DNA from: Pseudomonas sp. RIT-PI-r
Lineage (GTDB): Bacteria; Pseudomonadota; Gammaproteobacteria; Pseudomonadales; Pseudomonadaceae
DNA: 64,000 nt
Assembly: GCF_001297015.1 (NCBI RefSeq)
Contig: NZ_LIGE01000036.1
Location: 1 to 64,000 of the forward strand
Direction: 5' to 3'
This document shows positions 33,140 through 46,100 of the stretch, piece after piece. Position 1 is the stretch's first letter. Each line of letters opens with the position of its first letter. The notes below the pieces were generated by a model that saw only the letters and a list, made by a program, of their open reading frames with translations, did not search any database and was not told the origin of the DNA. The translations under genes and the position numbers were made by a program.

Positions 33140-33955
33140 TTAACGGTTGCGCTCGCTGAGGAAGGTAAGCAACGCCTCCGTCACAAACTCGGGATTCTCC
33201 AGATTGGAAATATGCCCCGCCTGCGGCACCAGCACCCACGGGCAGCCGATCAACTCAGCCATTTCCTGTGCTTCCGAGGGTGGTCGCGGCTTGTCCTGAT
33301 CGCCACACAGCACCAGCGTGGACGCGGCATTCAATTCGCGCAAACGCGGCAACACATCATCACGACCAAAAGTGATACGCCCCATCGGCACGATGCTGTC
33401 GCGCAGTCGATCAGACGAATACGCCGCCAGTTTTGCACGGAAATCCTGATACAGCGCCGACTGCGGATCGATGCCCGGACGGAAGAAGATCGGCACGACG
33501 ATATCCAGTAATTGCTCGGAGATTTCGCCGGTGTCTTCGATCTGCTTGAACAGCGAGAAGTAGTACTGGCGGGTGGGCTCAGGTTCGACACCGACGTAAG
33601 TGTCCATCAGCACCAGACCGTTGATGCGCTGCGGTGCCGCCAATGCCAGGCGCACGCCCCACATGCCGCCGACCGATAGTCCGACAAGAGTGACCTGATC
33701 GATGTCCAGATGATCGAGCAGGGCTTGCGCCTGACGGGCGATATCATTCAGGGACGCCGTGTCTTCAGGCAACCGGCCCGACTCGCCATGGCCCCACAGA
33801 TCCAGGGCAATCACCCGATAGTGCGGTGACAACGCGGCAATCTGCGGCGCCCACATGGCCTGGTCCCACAGATAGCTGCCAGCCAGCAACACCGCCGGGC
33901 CTGAGCCTTGATCAATGTAATGCAGCGCTTGTCCGTCAACCGTGAAAAAAGGCAT
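33140..33955 (-). CDS. Alpha/beta hydrolase of unknown substrate
   Basis: The 271-residue protein has the fold of 3-oxoadipate enol-lactonase-type hydrolases: nucleophile Ser94 in VGLSVGGMWG, the acid in LCGDQDKPRPP and the catalytic His in PQAGHISNLENPEFV. The oxyanion stretch is LLAGSYLWDQAMW, without the usual HG pair. The start at 33955 has GGAGG six bases upstream. It lies downstream of pvdL on the same strand but with a REPIN between, and it is not one of the known pyoverdine genes. Note that the type-II thioesterase gene pvdG, next to pvdL in P. aeruginosa, is not seen here; this protein does not look like a replacement for it. Confidence 0.8.
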   Translation of the reverse strand: MPFFTVDGQALHYIDQGSGPAVLLAGSYLWDQAMWAPQIAALSPHYRVIALDLWGHGESGRLPEDTASLNDIARQAQALLDHLDIDQVTLVGLSVGGMWGVRLALAAPQRINGLVLMDTYVGVEPEPTRQYYFSLFKQIEDTGEISEQLLDIVVPIFFRPGIDPQSALYQDFRAKLAAYSSDRLRDSIVPMGRITFGRDDVLPRLRELNAASTLVLCGDQDKPRPPSEAQEMAELIGCPWVLVPQAGHISNLENPEFVTEALLTFLSERNR

Positions 33956-34065
33956 CGACCACCTCCGCGACAAAAAAGAGAACCGGCAGACTGAGCTGCC
34001 GGTTGCTGATCGTCAATCGAGAATTGTCTGAAAATGTGCCGGTTTAATGTGTTGAATTCACTGAC

Positions 34066-34165
34066 GCCATCGCTGGCAAGCCAGCTCCCACAGTGTCCGA
34101 AGGTGTTCACAAGTTTTGTGTTCACATCAGGAAATTGTGGGAGCTGGCTTGCCAGCGATGAGGCC
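34066..34165. repeat. REPIN downstream of pvdL
   Basis: Inverted copies of GCCATCGCTGGCAAGCCAGC/TCCCACA flank a spacer of about 45 bp. This is a third REP class in the window and lies 20 bp after the pvdL stop. Confidence 0.87.
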
Positions 34166-34184
34166 GGTACAGACACCGAAAAAA

Positions 34185-37100
34185 CTACAGACCCTCCAGC
34201 TCCGCCATCAGATCATTCAACCGATCAACCTTCTCTTCAGTGATATCACTCGCCGCCAGTCCATCAATGTACTCGGCCAACTCCTCCACTGTGCTGCACT
34301 CGAACATCGCCCGCAGCGGCACATCACGTTGCAGGGATTTCTGCACCCGCGAAGCGATTTGCGTGGCCAGCAACGAATGCCCGCCCAACTCGAAGAAGTT
34401 GTCGCGCACCCCGACCTGCTCGACCTTCAGCACCTCAGCCCAAATATCAGCCAGCGTCTGCTCAAGATCATTGCGCGGCGCCAGATAGTGCTGGCTCTGC
34501 AACTGGCCGATTTCCAGTGCCGGCAAGGCTTTGCGGTCGAGTTTGCCGTTGGCATTCAGCGGCAGTTGGTCGAGCCACGACCAGTGCAGCGGCACCATGT
34601 ATTCCGGCAATTCGGCGCGCAGGCGCTGTTTGATCCGCTCCAGGCGTTCGCTCGGATTGAGTGCCGAATCGGCGGCGACCAGATAGCCGACCAGGTGCTT
34701 ACCGTTGACACCCTCCTGCACACCGACCGCACCATCGCGCACTTCCGGCTGTTCATGCAGGCGCGCTTCGATCTCACCCAGTTCGATGCGGTAACCACGA
34801 ATTTTCACCTGGTGGTCAACCCGGCCAACATATTCCAGCACACCGTCACTGCGGCGCCTCGCCAGGTCACCGGTGCGATACAGACGCTCGCCCGGCGCAC
34901 CGAACGGGTTCGGCACAAACACCGGCGCGGTGCGCAACGGATCGCTGACATAACCGCGACCAACGCCGGTGCCCGCGACACACAACTCACCCACCGCGCC
35001 CAACGGCACCAACTCCAGCGCGCCATCGACCAAGTACAACAAGTTGTTGTCGGTCGGCGTACCGATCGGCAAATAGCTGCCGCGCGTCGAGGCCAAGTCG
35101 ACACGGAAAAACGCCACGTCATCCGAACACTCCGCCGGTCCGTAAGCGTTGACCAGACCGATGTCCGGGTAACGCAACAGCCACTGGTGCGCCAGTTCTG
35201 GCGGCATGGCTTCACCGGTCGGCAACATCCAGCGCAGACCATCGAGGCTCAGTCGCTCCGAGGCGAGCATGCCCTGAATCAGCGACGGCACGCTTTCCAG
35301 CACGGTGATGCCCTGCGCTTGCACGTGCACCAGCAAACCTTGCGGATCGTGGGCGATGGTGTTCGGCACGATGTCCACCCGCGCACCGAACAGCGGCGCG
35401 GCGAGGAACTGCCAAACCGAAATATCAAAGCTTTGCGATGCGGTCTGGGCGATGACGTCGGCGTCGCTCAGGTTCAGATATGGCACCTTGCTCAACTGGT
35501 TATTGAGCATGCCGCGCTGCTCGACCATCACGCCTTTCGGCAAGCCAGTTGAGCCCGAGGTGTAGATCACGTAAGCGAGGTTGTCCGGGCCGCTATAGAT
35601 GCCCAAGTCCTGTGCCGATGTCGCCGCCGTTTGAATCTCTTCCCACACCAGCAAGCGTGGGCGATTGGCGCAGCTGAATTCATCCAGCAAGGTCTGCGCC
35701 TGTTCAACGCACGCTTGAGTGCAGACCAGCACCGGCGTGCGGCTCAGCTCGATGATGCGTTGCAGACGCTGGCTCGGCAGGCCCGGATCCAGCGGCAGAT
35801 AACCGGCACCGGCCTTGAAGCTGCCGATGATCATGCCGAGCAGATCGAGATTACGTTCGGCGAGCAGTGCCACCGGTTGATCCATCTGCACACCCGCGGC
35901 GACCAGTGCATGGCCGAGACGGTTGGCGTTGTGGTTCAGCTCGGCGTAGCTCTGTTGCTGATCAAGGCACGTCGCGGCGATACGCTGCGGATGCGCAGCG
36001 ACCTGCGCTTCGAACAGCGCCACGTAGCTCTGCTCCAGCGGATAGTCGTGGGCACTCTGGTTGCAACCGTGCAACAGGAAATCCTCTTCCTCGGTACCCA
36101 GCAGCGGCAGATCGGCCATGTCGCCATGGAAGCCATCGACCAGCGCCAGCAGCAGACGCTTGAACTCGCCGAGCATGCGCTCGATGGTCGTTTCATCGAA
36201 GTAACGCTGATCATAAGACAGGTGCAGGCCAAGGTCGTCGCCCGGGTAGCACACTGCCGTCAACGGGAAGTTGGTGTGGGTACGGCCCGAATCCGACGTC
36301 GCGTTGAGACTCTGCGCACGGTCCAGTACCGAGACTTCCACCGGGGCGTTTTCAAAGACGAACAGACTGTCGAACAGTGGCTGGCCTTTCGGCAATTCGC
36401 TTTGTTCCTGGATGTTCACCAGCGGCAGGTATTCGTACTCGCGCAGCTGCATGTTGCTGTCGAGCAAACCGCTCAGCCACTGACGCACACTGCTGCGCTG
36501 ATCGTCTGCAGGCATCTGCACCCGCAGCGCAATACTGTTGATGAACAGGCCAACGGTGCGTTGCATCTCCGGCATTTCCACCGGGCGCCCGGCCACGGTG
36601 ACGCCGAAGAGCACATCACGATCGCCGCTCATGCGCCGCAGTACCAAGGCCCACGCCGCTTGGGCGAAGGTGTTGATGGTCAGCTGATGGGCCTGCGCCA
36701 GTTCACGCAGACGTGCACCGTCCTCGACATTAAGACGGGTGTAGCGGTCGCCAACGATCATGCCGCCGCTTTCGCCAGCATGTTCGCGCAGGAATGGCCG
36801 GTCACTCGGGATCGGCGTGGTGCGCTCGAAGCCTTGCAGGTTCTGCTGCCACCAGTTCCGCGCTTCGGCGAGGCTCTGGCGTTGCAGCCAGCCGATGTAA
36901 TCGCGATAACGCGGCGGCACGGCGAGTTGCGCTTCACGACCCTCGCCCATCGCGGTGTAGATCTCGAAGAAGTCGTTCATCAACAGCGAGCGACACCAGG
37001 CATCGATAAGGATGTGGTGGTTGCTCATCATGAACCAGTAACGCGCCGCGCCGACCTTGATCAGGCGCAGGTGGAACGGTGCCTGATTGAGCAGATTGAA

Positions 37101-40100
37101 ACCAGCCTCGCGCTCGTTTTTCAGCAGCGTTTGCAGCTGCGGTTCCTGCTCGCTTTCAGCGATGGCGCTCCAGTCCAGATACTCGATCGGCGTGCGACCC
37201 GGCGTGTGAATCACTTGCAGCATGTCTTCGCCAACGTTCCAGCAGAACGAGGCGCGCAGCGCTTCGTGACGGGCGATCACCGCTTGCCACGCCTGGGCGA
37301 AACGCTCGGCGTCGAGTTCGCTGTTGATGCGGTAGCGATCCTGCATGTAGTACAGACCGGTGCCCGGTTCGAGCAGGGTGTGCAGCAACATGCCTTCCTG
37401 CATCGGCGTCAGCGGATAGACGTCTTCGATGTGCGCGGCCGGTACCGGCAAGGCATCCAGTTGCGCCTGAGTCAGTCTGGCCAACGGGAAGTCCGACGGC
37501 GTCAGGCCACCGGCCTCGTCTTGCAGGCAATGGGCGATCAGGCTTTGCAGTTCACCGATATAAGCATCGGCTAGATCGTTGATGGTCTGCGCCTCGTAAC
37601 GCTCGCCGCTGAAGGTCCAGCGCAGGAGCAATTCACCGCCGTAGACCTGACTGTCGATGCTCAGTTCGTTCGGCAATGGCGCCTGCGGATCGTGGGCAGC
37701 ACCGACCGGCTCATCCAGCGGACGGAACAGCGCATCACTGCCGAAACTCTGGTCGAACTGACCGAGGTAGTTGAAGGTGACCGGCGCGTTCGGCAGCGCG
37801 GCCATGCTGCGCTGGCTGAGGTCATCGGCGAGATATCGCAGCACGCCATAACCCAGACCTTTGTGCGGCACGGCACGCAGTTGCTCCTTGATCGCCTTGA
37901 TCGAAGCGCCCTGCCCTGCAGCTTCTTCGATGTTGTGCGGGGTCAGGCGCAGCGGATAAGCGCTGGTGAACCAGCCGACGGTTCGAGTCAGATCGATCTC
38001 GTCGAACAGCGTTTCGCGGCCGTGGCCTTCCAGTTGAATCAGCGCCGACGGCTGCCCGCTCCAGCGGCACAGCACGCGCGCCAATGCGGTCAGCAACAGA
38101 TCGTTAACCTGAGTGCGATAAGCGCTCGGCGCTTGTTGCAGCAACTGCCGGGTGTGCTCGGCATCGAGGCGCACGCTGACGGTTTGCGCATGACGATTGT
38201 GCTGGCCGCCCTGTGGGTTTTCGCACGGCAAATCGGCGTTCTGACCGGCCAGTTGGGTCTGCCACCAATTGAGTTCTTCACGCAGGGATTCGCTGCCGGC
38301 GTAGGCCTGCAGACGCGCTGCCCAATCCTTGAAGGCACTGGTTTTCGCCGGCAGTTTCACCGCTTGTTCGGCGTCGAGTTGGCGGTAAACGGTTTGCACA
38401 TCGTCGAGCAATACGCGCCACGAGACGCCGTCGACCACCAAGTGATGGATGGCGATGAACAGGCGTTGCTGACCTTCAGGGCCATCGACCAGCACGGCGC
38501 GCACCAGCGGACCATTTTGCAGATCGAGGCTGCGTTGAGCATCGGCGAACAGCGCTTCGCACTTGTCCATCGAGGTCACGCGCACTTGCCACAAGACAGC
38601 GGCATCGGACACCGCTTGGTGCGTGGCTTGCCACTCGCCGTTGGCCTCGGTAAAGCGCAGACGCAGGGCGTCGTGCTGCTCGATCACCGCCAACAACGCC
38701 TGCTCCAGACGGTGCGGTTCGAGGGTCACGGTCGGCTCCAGCAACAGCGCCTGGTTCCAGTGCTGACGCTCCGGAATTTCCGTGTCGAAGAACCAATGCT
38801 GAATCGGCGTCAGACGCGATTCACCAACCACCAAGCCTTGCTCCGCCGTCACCCGCTCGGTGCGGCTGGCCACAGCGGCGAGGGTCTGCACGGTCTGATG
38901 CTGGAACAGATCACGCGGGCTGAAATGAATACCCTGCTGGCGCGCACGGCTGACTACTTGAATCGACAGAATCGAGTCGCCGCCCAGTTCGAAGAAGTTA
39001 TCGTTGAGGCCAACCTGTTCAACGTTGAGCACCGCGCACCAGATCTGCGCCAGGGTCTGCTCAAGTTCATTGCTCGGCGCAACGTAGTCCTGACGATTCA
39101 GCTCCGGATCCGGCGCTGGCAACGCGCGGCGGTCGAGTTTGCCGTTGGCGGTCAGCGGCATGCTCGCGAGCAAAATCAGGTGCGTCGGCACCATGTAATC
39201 CGGCAGTTGCGCCTTGAGGTGCGATTTCAGCGCCTCACGCAGCTCTGCCTGTTTCGTTTCGCTTTGCTCGGCGATTTCGCTGACCAGATAGCCCACCAGT
39301 TGTTTGCCGCTCGGCGCATCCAGTGCCAGCACCACGGCTTCGCGGATCGAATCGTGATCGAGCAGGCGCGTTTCGATTTCGCCCAGTTCGATACGGAAAC
39401 CCCGGATTTTCACCTGATGGTCGATTCGCCCCAGATACTCCACCAAACCATCGGCACGCTGCCGCACCAGGTCGCCAGTGCGGTACATGCGCCCGCCATC
39501 GGTGGCGAACGGGTCAGCGACAAAACGTTCGGCAGTGATGCCTGGACGGTCATGGTAGGCCTGGGCCAGACCGGCGCCGCCGATGAACAATTCACCGGTC
39601 GCGCCTTGCGGCACCAGCGCCAGATCGGCGTCGAGAATGTACGCCATACGCGCGCCAATCACGCTGCCGATCGGCACACTGCCCGCGCCCTCTTCCAGCA
39701 CCTCCGGCGCCAGACTGGCCAGCGGCATGACCACGGTTTCCGTCGGGCCGTAGGCGTTGAAGAACATCGCCGGTTTGAACGCTGCACGAATGCGTTGCAG
39801 ATGTTCACCGGTCAACGCTTCGCCGCCGGTGATGATCATCCGCACCGGCAGAATTTCATTTTGCGTCGAGAGGAACTGCGCCAACTGGCTGCCGTAGCTC
39901 GGGGTGAAACCGAGCACGTTGATTTTATGCGTGCGGATCAGACCGCAGATTTCTTCCGCGTCCCACTGACCCTGCGCGCGCAATACCACCTGCGCGCCAC
40001 TGAGCAGCGGCACCAACAGACGCTCAGTCGCGGCGTCGAAGTTGATCGAATAGAAGTGCAGTTCGCAATCGTCCGCACGCATGCCGAAACGCTCGATCAC

Positions 40101-43100
40101 TGCTTGGCAATGCATGGCGATTTCGCCGTGGGAGACCACCACGCCTTTCGGCTTGCCGGTCGAGCCCGAGGTGTAAATCAGGTACGCCTGATGTTGCGGC
40201 AGGCTGATAAACGGCAGTTCAGTGGCCGGGTAATCAGCCAGCTCCACGCTGTCGTCTTCCAAACACCAACGCGCCACGCTCGCCGGCAGATCGCCGAGGG
40301 CTTTGAACATCGCGCGATCGCTGAGCAGCAGGCCAATGCGACTGTCTTCGATCATGTAATGCAGACGGTCGAGCGGGTATTCCGGGTCCAGCGGCACATA
40401 CGCACCGCCAGCCTTGAGAATCGCCAGCAGGCCGATGACCATTTCCAGCGAACGTTCCAGCGCCAGACCAACGCGCACTTGCGGGCCAACGCCACGCTCA
40501 CGCAGGGCCCAGGCCAGACGATTGGCGCGGGCGTCGAGTTCGGCGTAGCTCAGGGTCTGCCCGGCGAAGGTCAGGGCCGGTGCGTCTTTGCGCGCCAGCG
40601 CTTGTTCGGCGAACAGATGATGGATGCACTGGTCAAGACGATGCTCGCCCGGCGCGATGCCGAGGCTGTCGAGCAACTGCTGTTGCTCGGGCTGCTCGAG
40701 CAGCGGCAATTCACTGAGGCGCTGTTGCGGATCGGCGATCAGCGCTTCCAGCAAGTTGCGCCAATGTTTGGCCATGCGCGCGATGGTCGGCTCGTCGAAC
40801 AGATCGGTGCTGTACGTCAGGCAGCAACCGAGGCGATGATCGAGGTCGGTGACTTCCAGATTGAGGTCGAACTTGGTCGCCCGCGCATCGTTGGCCAGGT
40901 ACTCGACGGTCATACCGGCGAGCATGCGGCTCTGCTGGAATTCCCAGCGTTGCACGTTGCACATCACCTGGAACAGCGGGTTGTACGCGGCACTGCGCGG
41001 CGGCTGCAACGCTTCAACCAGATGATCGAATGGCAGATCCTGATGCGATTGGCCTTCGATCACGGTGTGGCGCACCTGCTCGAACAATTCGCCGACCGAC
41101 ATCATGCCGTCGAGCTGGCAGCGCAGCACTTGAGTGTTGAGGAAAGCACCGATCAGCCCTTCACTTTCCGGACGAATACGGTTGGCCACCGGCGCGCCGA
41201 TGCGCAGATCGGTCTGGCCGCTGTAGCGGTAAAGCAGGGTGGCGAGCGCGGCGGTCATGGTCATGAACAGGGTCAGACCGTTTTGCGCATTGAACGCACG
41301 AACCCGCGCGGCGAGGTCGTCGCTCAGGTCGAAACGGAACAGCTCGCCCTGGTGGCTTTGCACCGGCGGACGCGGGCGGTCGCCGGGCAATTCCAGCAGC
41401 GGATGTTCGCGACCGAGTTGCGCCGTCCAGTAATCGAGTTGGCGTTGACGCTCACCGGATTCCAGCCAGTGGCGCTGCCAGACGCTGTAGTCGAGGTACT
41501 GCACCGGCAGCGGCTCCAGCGGCGAATCGCGGTCGTCGACAAACGCTTCGTACAGTGCGCTGAGTTCGCGGGCGAAGATATCCATCGCCCAGCCTTCGGT
41601 GACGATGTGGTGCAGGGTCAGCACGAAGTAATGTTCCTGCTCGGCGGTCTTCACCAGACAGGCGCGCAGCAGCGGGCCAGTTTCCAGATCGAACGGCAGA
41701 TGCGCTTCTTCATCGGCGAATTGCTGAACCTGTTGCTCGCGCAGATCGGCGGCAATCTTCGAGAAATCCTTCCAGCCCATACGCACGCCGGTTTCGGCAT
41801 GCACCTGCTGACGGGCGACGCCGTCGACACTCGGGAACGTGGTGCGCAGGGTTTCGTGGCGCAGGATCAGCGCTTGCAATGCGGCCTCGAAACGCTCGAC
41901 GTGCAACACGCCGCGCAAGCGCGCCATGCCACCGACGTTGTACGCAGGGCTGTCCGGCTCCATCTGCCAGAGGAACCACATGCGCTGTTGCGAGTAGGAC
42001 AGCGGCACCGGTTTGCTGCGATCAACCTTGTCGATCGGCGGCTGTTTGTTGGTGCGGCCGCTGGCCTGGATCAGGCGGATCTGTTCGGAGAAATCACCGA
42101 GTTCGCTGTGCTCGAACAAGGCGCGCAACGGCAGCTCGACGTCGCAGGCCTGACGGGTGCGCGAGATGATTTGCGTGGCCAGCAGCGAATGACCGCCGAG
42201 GGCGAAGAAGTCGTCGCGCAGACCGACTTGGGTAAGGCCAAGGACTTCGCGCCAGATCGCGGCGATCTGCTGTTCCAGCTCAGTCACCGGCTCGACGTGT
42301 TCACGTACTTGCCATTGCGGCTCGGGCAGCGCGCGGCGGTCGAGTTTGCCGCTTGGGCTGAGGGGCATTGCGTCAAGACGCATCAATTGCGCCGGGACCA
42401 TGTATTCCGGCAGCTCGGCGGCCAGTGCGGTTTTCAGCCGGGTGATTTGCTCGTCATGATTTTCGCTGGCATCGGTGGCGGTGAAGTAGCCGATCAGCTG
42501 CGCGCCGGCAGCGGTTTCACGCACCAGCACCACGGCTTGGGCGACGCCGTCCTGCGCTAGCAAACGTGCTTCGATTTCTTCCGGTTCGACGCGGAAGCCA
42601 CGCAGTTTGACCTGTTGATCGAGACGGCCGAGGTATTCGATCACGCCGTCAGACGTCCAGCGCGCACGGTCGCCGGTACGGTACAAACGTGCGCCCTGCT
42701 CGCCCAGCGGATCGACGACAAAACGCTCTGCGGTCAACGATGGACGGCCGAGGTAACCACGGGCCAGACCGATGCCGCTGATGCACAGTTCACCCGGCAC
42801 ACCGGCCGGCACTGGATTGAGATCGGCATCGAGCACGCGGCAAATCACGTTGCCCAACGGACGACCGATCGGCGAGCGTTCGCCATCGGCCGTGGTGCAA
42901 TGCCAGTGGGTGACGTTGATCGCGGTTTCGGTCGGGCCGTAACGGTTGTGCAATTGCACCGCCGGCAGTTGCGCCAGCACGCGGTTACGCAGTTCGGCCG
43001 GCAGCGCTTCACCGCCGGAGAATACCCGGCGCAGGCTGGTGCATTCGGCGCTCAGCGGTTCATCGATGAACAGCGAGAGCAGCGGCGGCACGAAGTGCAG

Positions 43101-46100
43101 CGTGGTCACGCCATATTCCTGAACCAGTTGCGCGATGCGGTGCGGATCGCGGTGTTCACCCGGGCTGGCAATCAACAGGCGCGCACCGGTGATCAACGGC
43201 CAGAAGCATTCCCACACCGAGACGTCGAAACTGATCGGTGCCTTTTGCATCAGCACATCCGTTTCATTCAGTGCGTAAGTGTTCTGCATCCATTGCAGAC
43301 GTTCGGCCAGTGCCGCGTGGGTGTTGCCGACACCTTTCGGTTGGCCGGTGGAACCCGAGGTGTAGATCACGTAGGCGAGGTTGTCGCCGTACAGGTGCAG
43401 GCCCGGCGCCTGGCTCGGCCAGTTTTCCAGGTGCAGCGCGTCCATGGCGATAACACTGACGCCGTCGCTGGCCGGCAAGCGGTCGAGCAATTCGGTCTGG
43501 GTCAGCAGCAGTTCGACGCCGCTGTCGCTGAGCATGTAGGCCAGACGATCCGCCGGGTAGTCCGGGTCCAGAGGCACGTAAGCGCCGCCGGCCTTGATGA
43601 TTGCCAGCAGACCGATCAGCAGTTGCGGCGAACGCTCGGCGGCGATGGCTACACAAACGTCCGGGCCGACGCCTTTGTCGCGCAGGTAATGCGCGAGGCG
43701 ATTGGCCTGGGTGTGCAGTTCGGCGAAGTCGAAGCTGCCGCCGTCCCACACCAGCGCGGTGCGTTCCGGCGTGAGGCGCGCCTGTTCATTGAGCAACTCT
43801 GGCAGCCACTGTTGCGCCGGGGTGCACGGGGCGACGCTCCAGTCTTTTTGCTGATTGTATTCGCCGACGGTGAGCAGTTGCAGATCGCCAATCGCTTGCT
43901 CCGGACGTTCGCAAACTTCGCGCAGCAGGTTGCTGAAGTGTTCGGCCAGACGCCCGATGGTCGCGGCGTCGAACAGTTCGCTGGCGTAGTCGAACGACAG
44001 GGTCAGGCGACCGTTACGGTCTTCTTCGCTATGCAATTGCAGGTCGAACTTGGCTTCGCGGCTGTGCCACGGCAATTCTTCAGCAAGCAGACCCGGCAGA
44101 CGCTTGAGTGCACTCAAATCGCGCTGCTGGTGGTTGAACATGACCTGGAAAAGACCTTGTTCGCGGGCCTGCGGGAACGCTTCGAGCAACTGTTCGAAGG
44201 GCAGATCCTGATTCGCCTGGGCACCGAGCGCGGCTTGGCGGGTCTGGGCCAGCAGTTCGACGAATGACAGGCGCGAATCGATCTCGGCGCGCAGCACCTG
44301 AGTGTTGATGAAAAAGCCGATCAGGCCTTGGGTTTCCAGGCGCGGACGGTTGGCGTTGGGCACGCCGATGCGAATGTCGCGCTGACCGCTGTAGCGGTGC
44401 AGCAGGCTCTGGAATGCCGAGAGCAGCAGCATGAACGGCGTCGATTGATGCGCCTGCGCGGTGGTGCGGATCGCATCGCTGAGGCTCACACCCAGACGCA
44501 CGGTGTGGCGGGCGGCACTGTGAACGTGTTGAGCCGAACGCGGGTGATCCGTGGCCAATTCCAGCGCCGGATGTTCGTCACCCAACTGCGCTTTCCAATA
44601 CGCCAGTTGCCGTTCGCCCTCGCCTTGCGCCAGCCATTGGCGCTGCCAGCTGCCGTAGTCGGCATATTGAGTTGGCAGCGGCGCGAGGCTGGCAATCGCA
44701 CCTTGCGAAGCGGCGGCGTACAGGCGCGAGAACTCGTCGATCAATACATTCAGCGACCAGCCGTCGGCGATGATGTGGTGCAGGGTCACCAGCAGTTGGT
44801 GATCTTCGTCATCGAGACGCACCAGCGTCACCCACAGCAGCGGGCCTTGTTCCAGGTCGAACTGGCTGCGTGCTTCGTCTTCGCGGATTTGCTGCGCGCG
44901 CGCTTCGCGCTCATGGGCCGGCAGGTCGCTGATGTCGATCAGTTGCAGGTTGAATTCAGCGGCGGCATCGACGTGTTGCAGGGCGACGCCGTCGCGCTCG
45001 AAGAAGCGTGTGCGCAGCGATTCGTGGCGTTCGATCAGTTGCTGGAAGCTGGCGCGCAAGGCGTCTTCATCGAGCTCGCCGCGCAAGCGCAGGCCGCCGG
45101 GAATGTTGTAGGCGCTGCTCTGCGGGTCGAGTTGCCAGGTGATCCACAAACGGTTTTGCGCCAGCGATTGCGGCATCGGCTCGTTGCGCGACAACGCGCC
45201 GATCGCGCCTTGGGCGTTGCCGCCGTCCTGCTGCTGTTGCGCCACCGCAGCGGCAAATGCCGACAGCGTCGGCGCTTCGAACAACAGACGCAGGTTCAGC
45301 TCAAGGCCAAGTTCTTCACGGACCCGGGCGATCACTTGCGTGGCAGCAATCGAGTTGCCGCCAAGCAGGAAGAAGTGGTCGTCGGCGTTGACCTGTTTGA
45401 CGTTGAGTTGTTCGGCCCAGAGCTTGCCGATCAGTGCTTCGAGTTCGGAGGCGCTGGCGGTCGACTCTTGGTCTTCAGTTACTGTCGACGGGAATACGGC
45501 GTAGCTGTCGAGGCTGCCATCGGCCAAGCGATTGCGGCACGCCGAACGCTGCAATTTGCCGCTGGAGGTTTTCGGCAGCGCGCCCGGATTGAGCAGCACC
45601 ACCACGCTTGGCGCCTCTTGATACGCCTCGGCCACCGCTTGGCGAATGGCTTTGATCAAGGCTTCCGGCGGGAGGATTTTCTGCACGCTGCGGCTGATTT
45701 CCGCCGCGATGCCGATGCCCTCTTCACCATCCTGACTGACCGCAAATGCGGCGACGCGGCCCTTGCGCACCACTTCCACTTCGTTCTCGACGGTCTTCTC
45801 GATGTCCTGCGGATACAGGTTGTGGCCGCGCACGATCAGCATGTCTTTCAGGCGACCGGTGATGAACAGCTCACCGTTGCGCATGAAGCCCAGGTCACCG
45901 GTGCGCAGCCAGGCGCGGCCGGCATGCTGGACGAAGGTCTTGGCGCTGGCTTCGGGGTTGCGCCAGTAACCGTGGGCGATGCTCGGACCGGCCGCCCAGA
46001 CTTCACCGACGGCGTTATCGGCGAGTTCTACGAGCGTGCTCGGCTCGACGATCAGCACCGCGTGTTCCGGCTGACTGATGCCGCAACTCATGATCGGGCT

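Noticed and set aside
33140..33955. Alpha/beta hydrolase gene as the pyoverdine thioesterase pvdG
   Set aside because: Its length and SVGG nucleophile region and the NLENPEF tail match enol-lactonase-type hydrolases, not type-II thioesterases, and no PvdS box precedes it.
37692..42560. A 1,622-codon open frame on the plus strand opposite pvdL, plus others of 500-1,000 codons nearby
   Set aside because: These mirror the GC-rich codon pattern of pvdL on the opposite strand. Their translations are low-complexity (rich in Arg, Gln and His), show no domain, and the pvdL frame has complete NRPS domains throughout.
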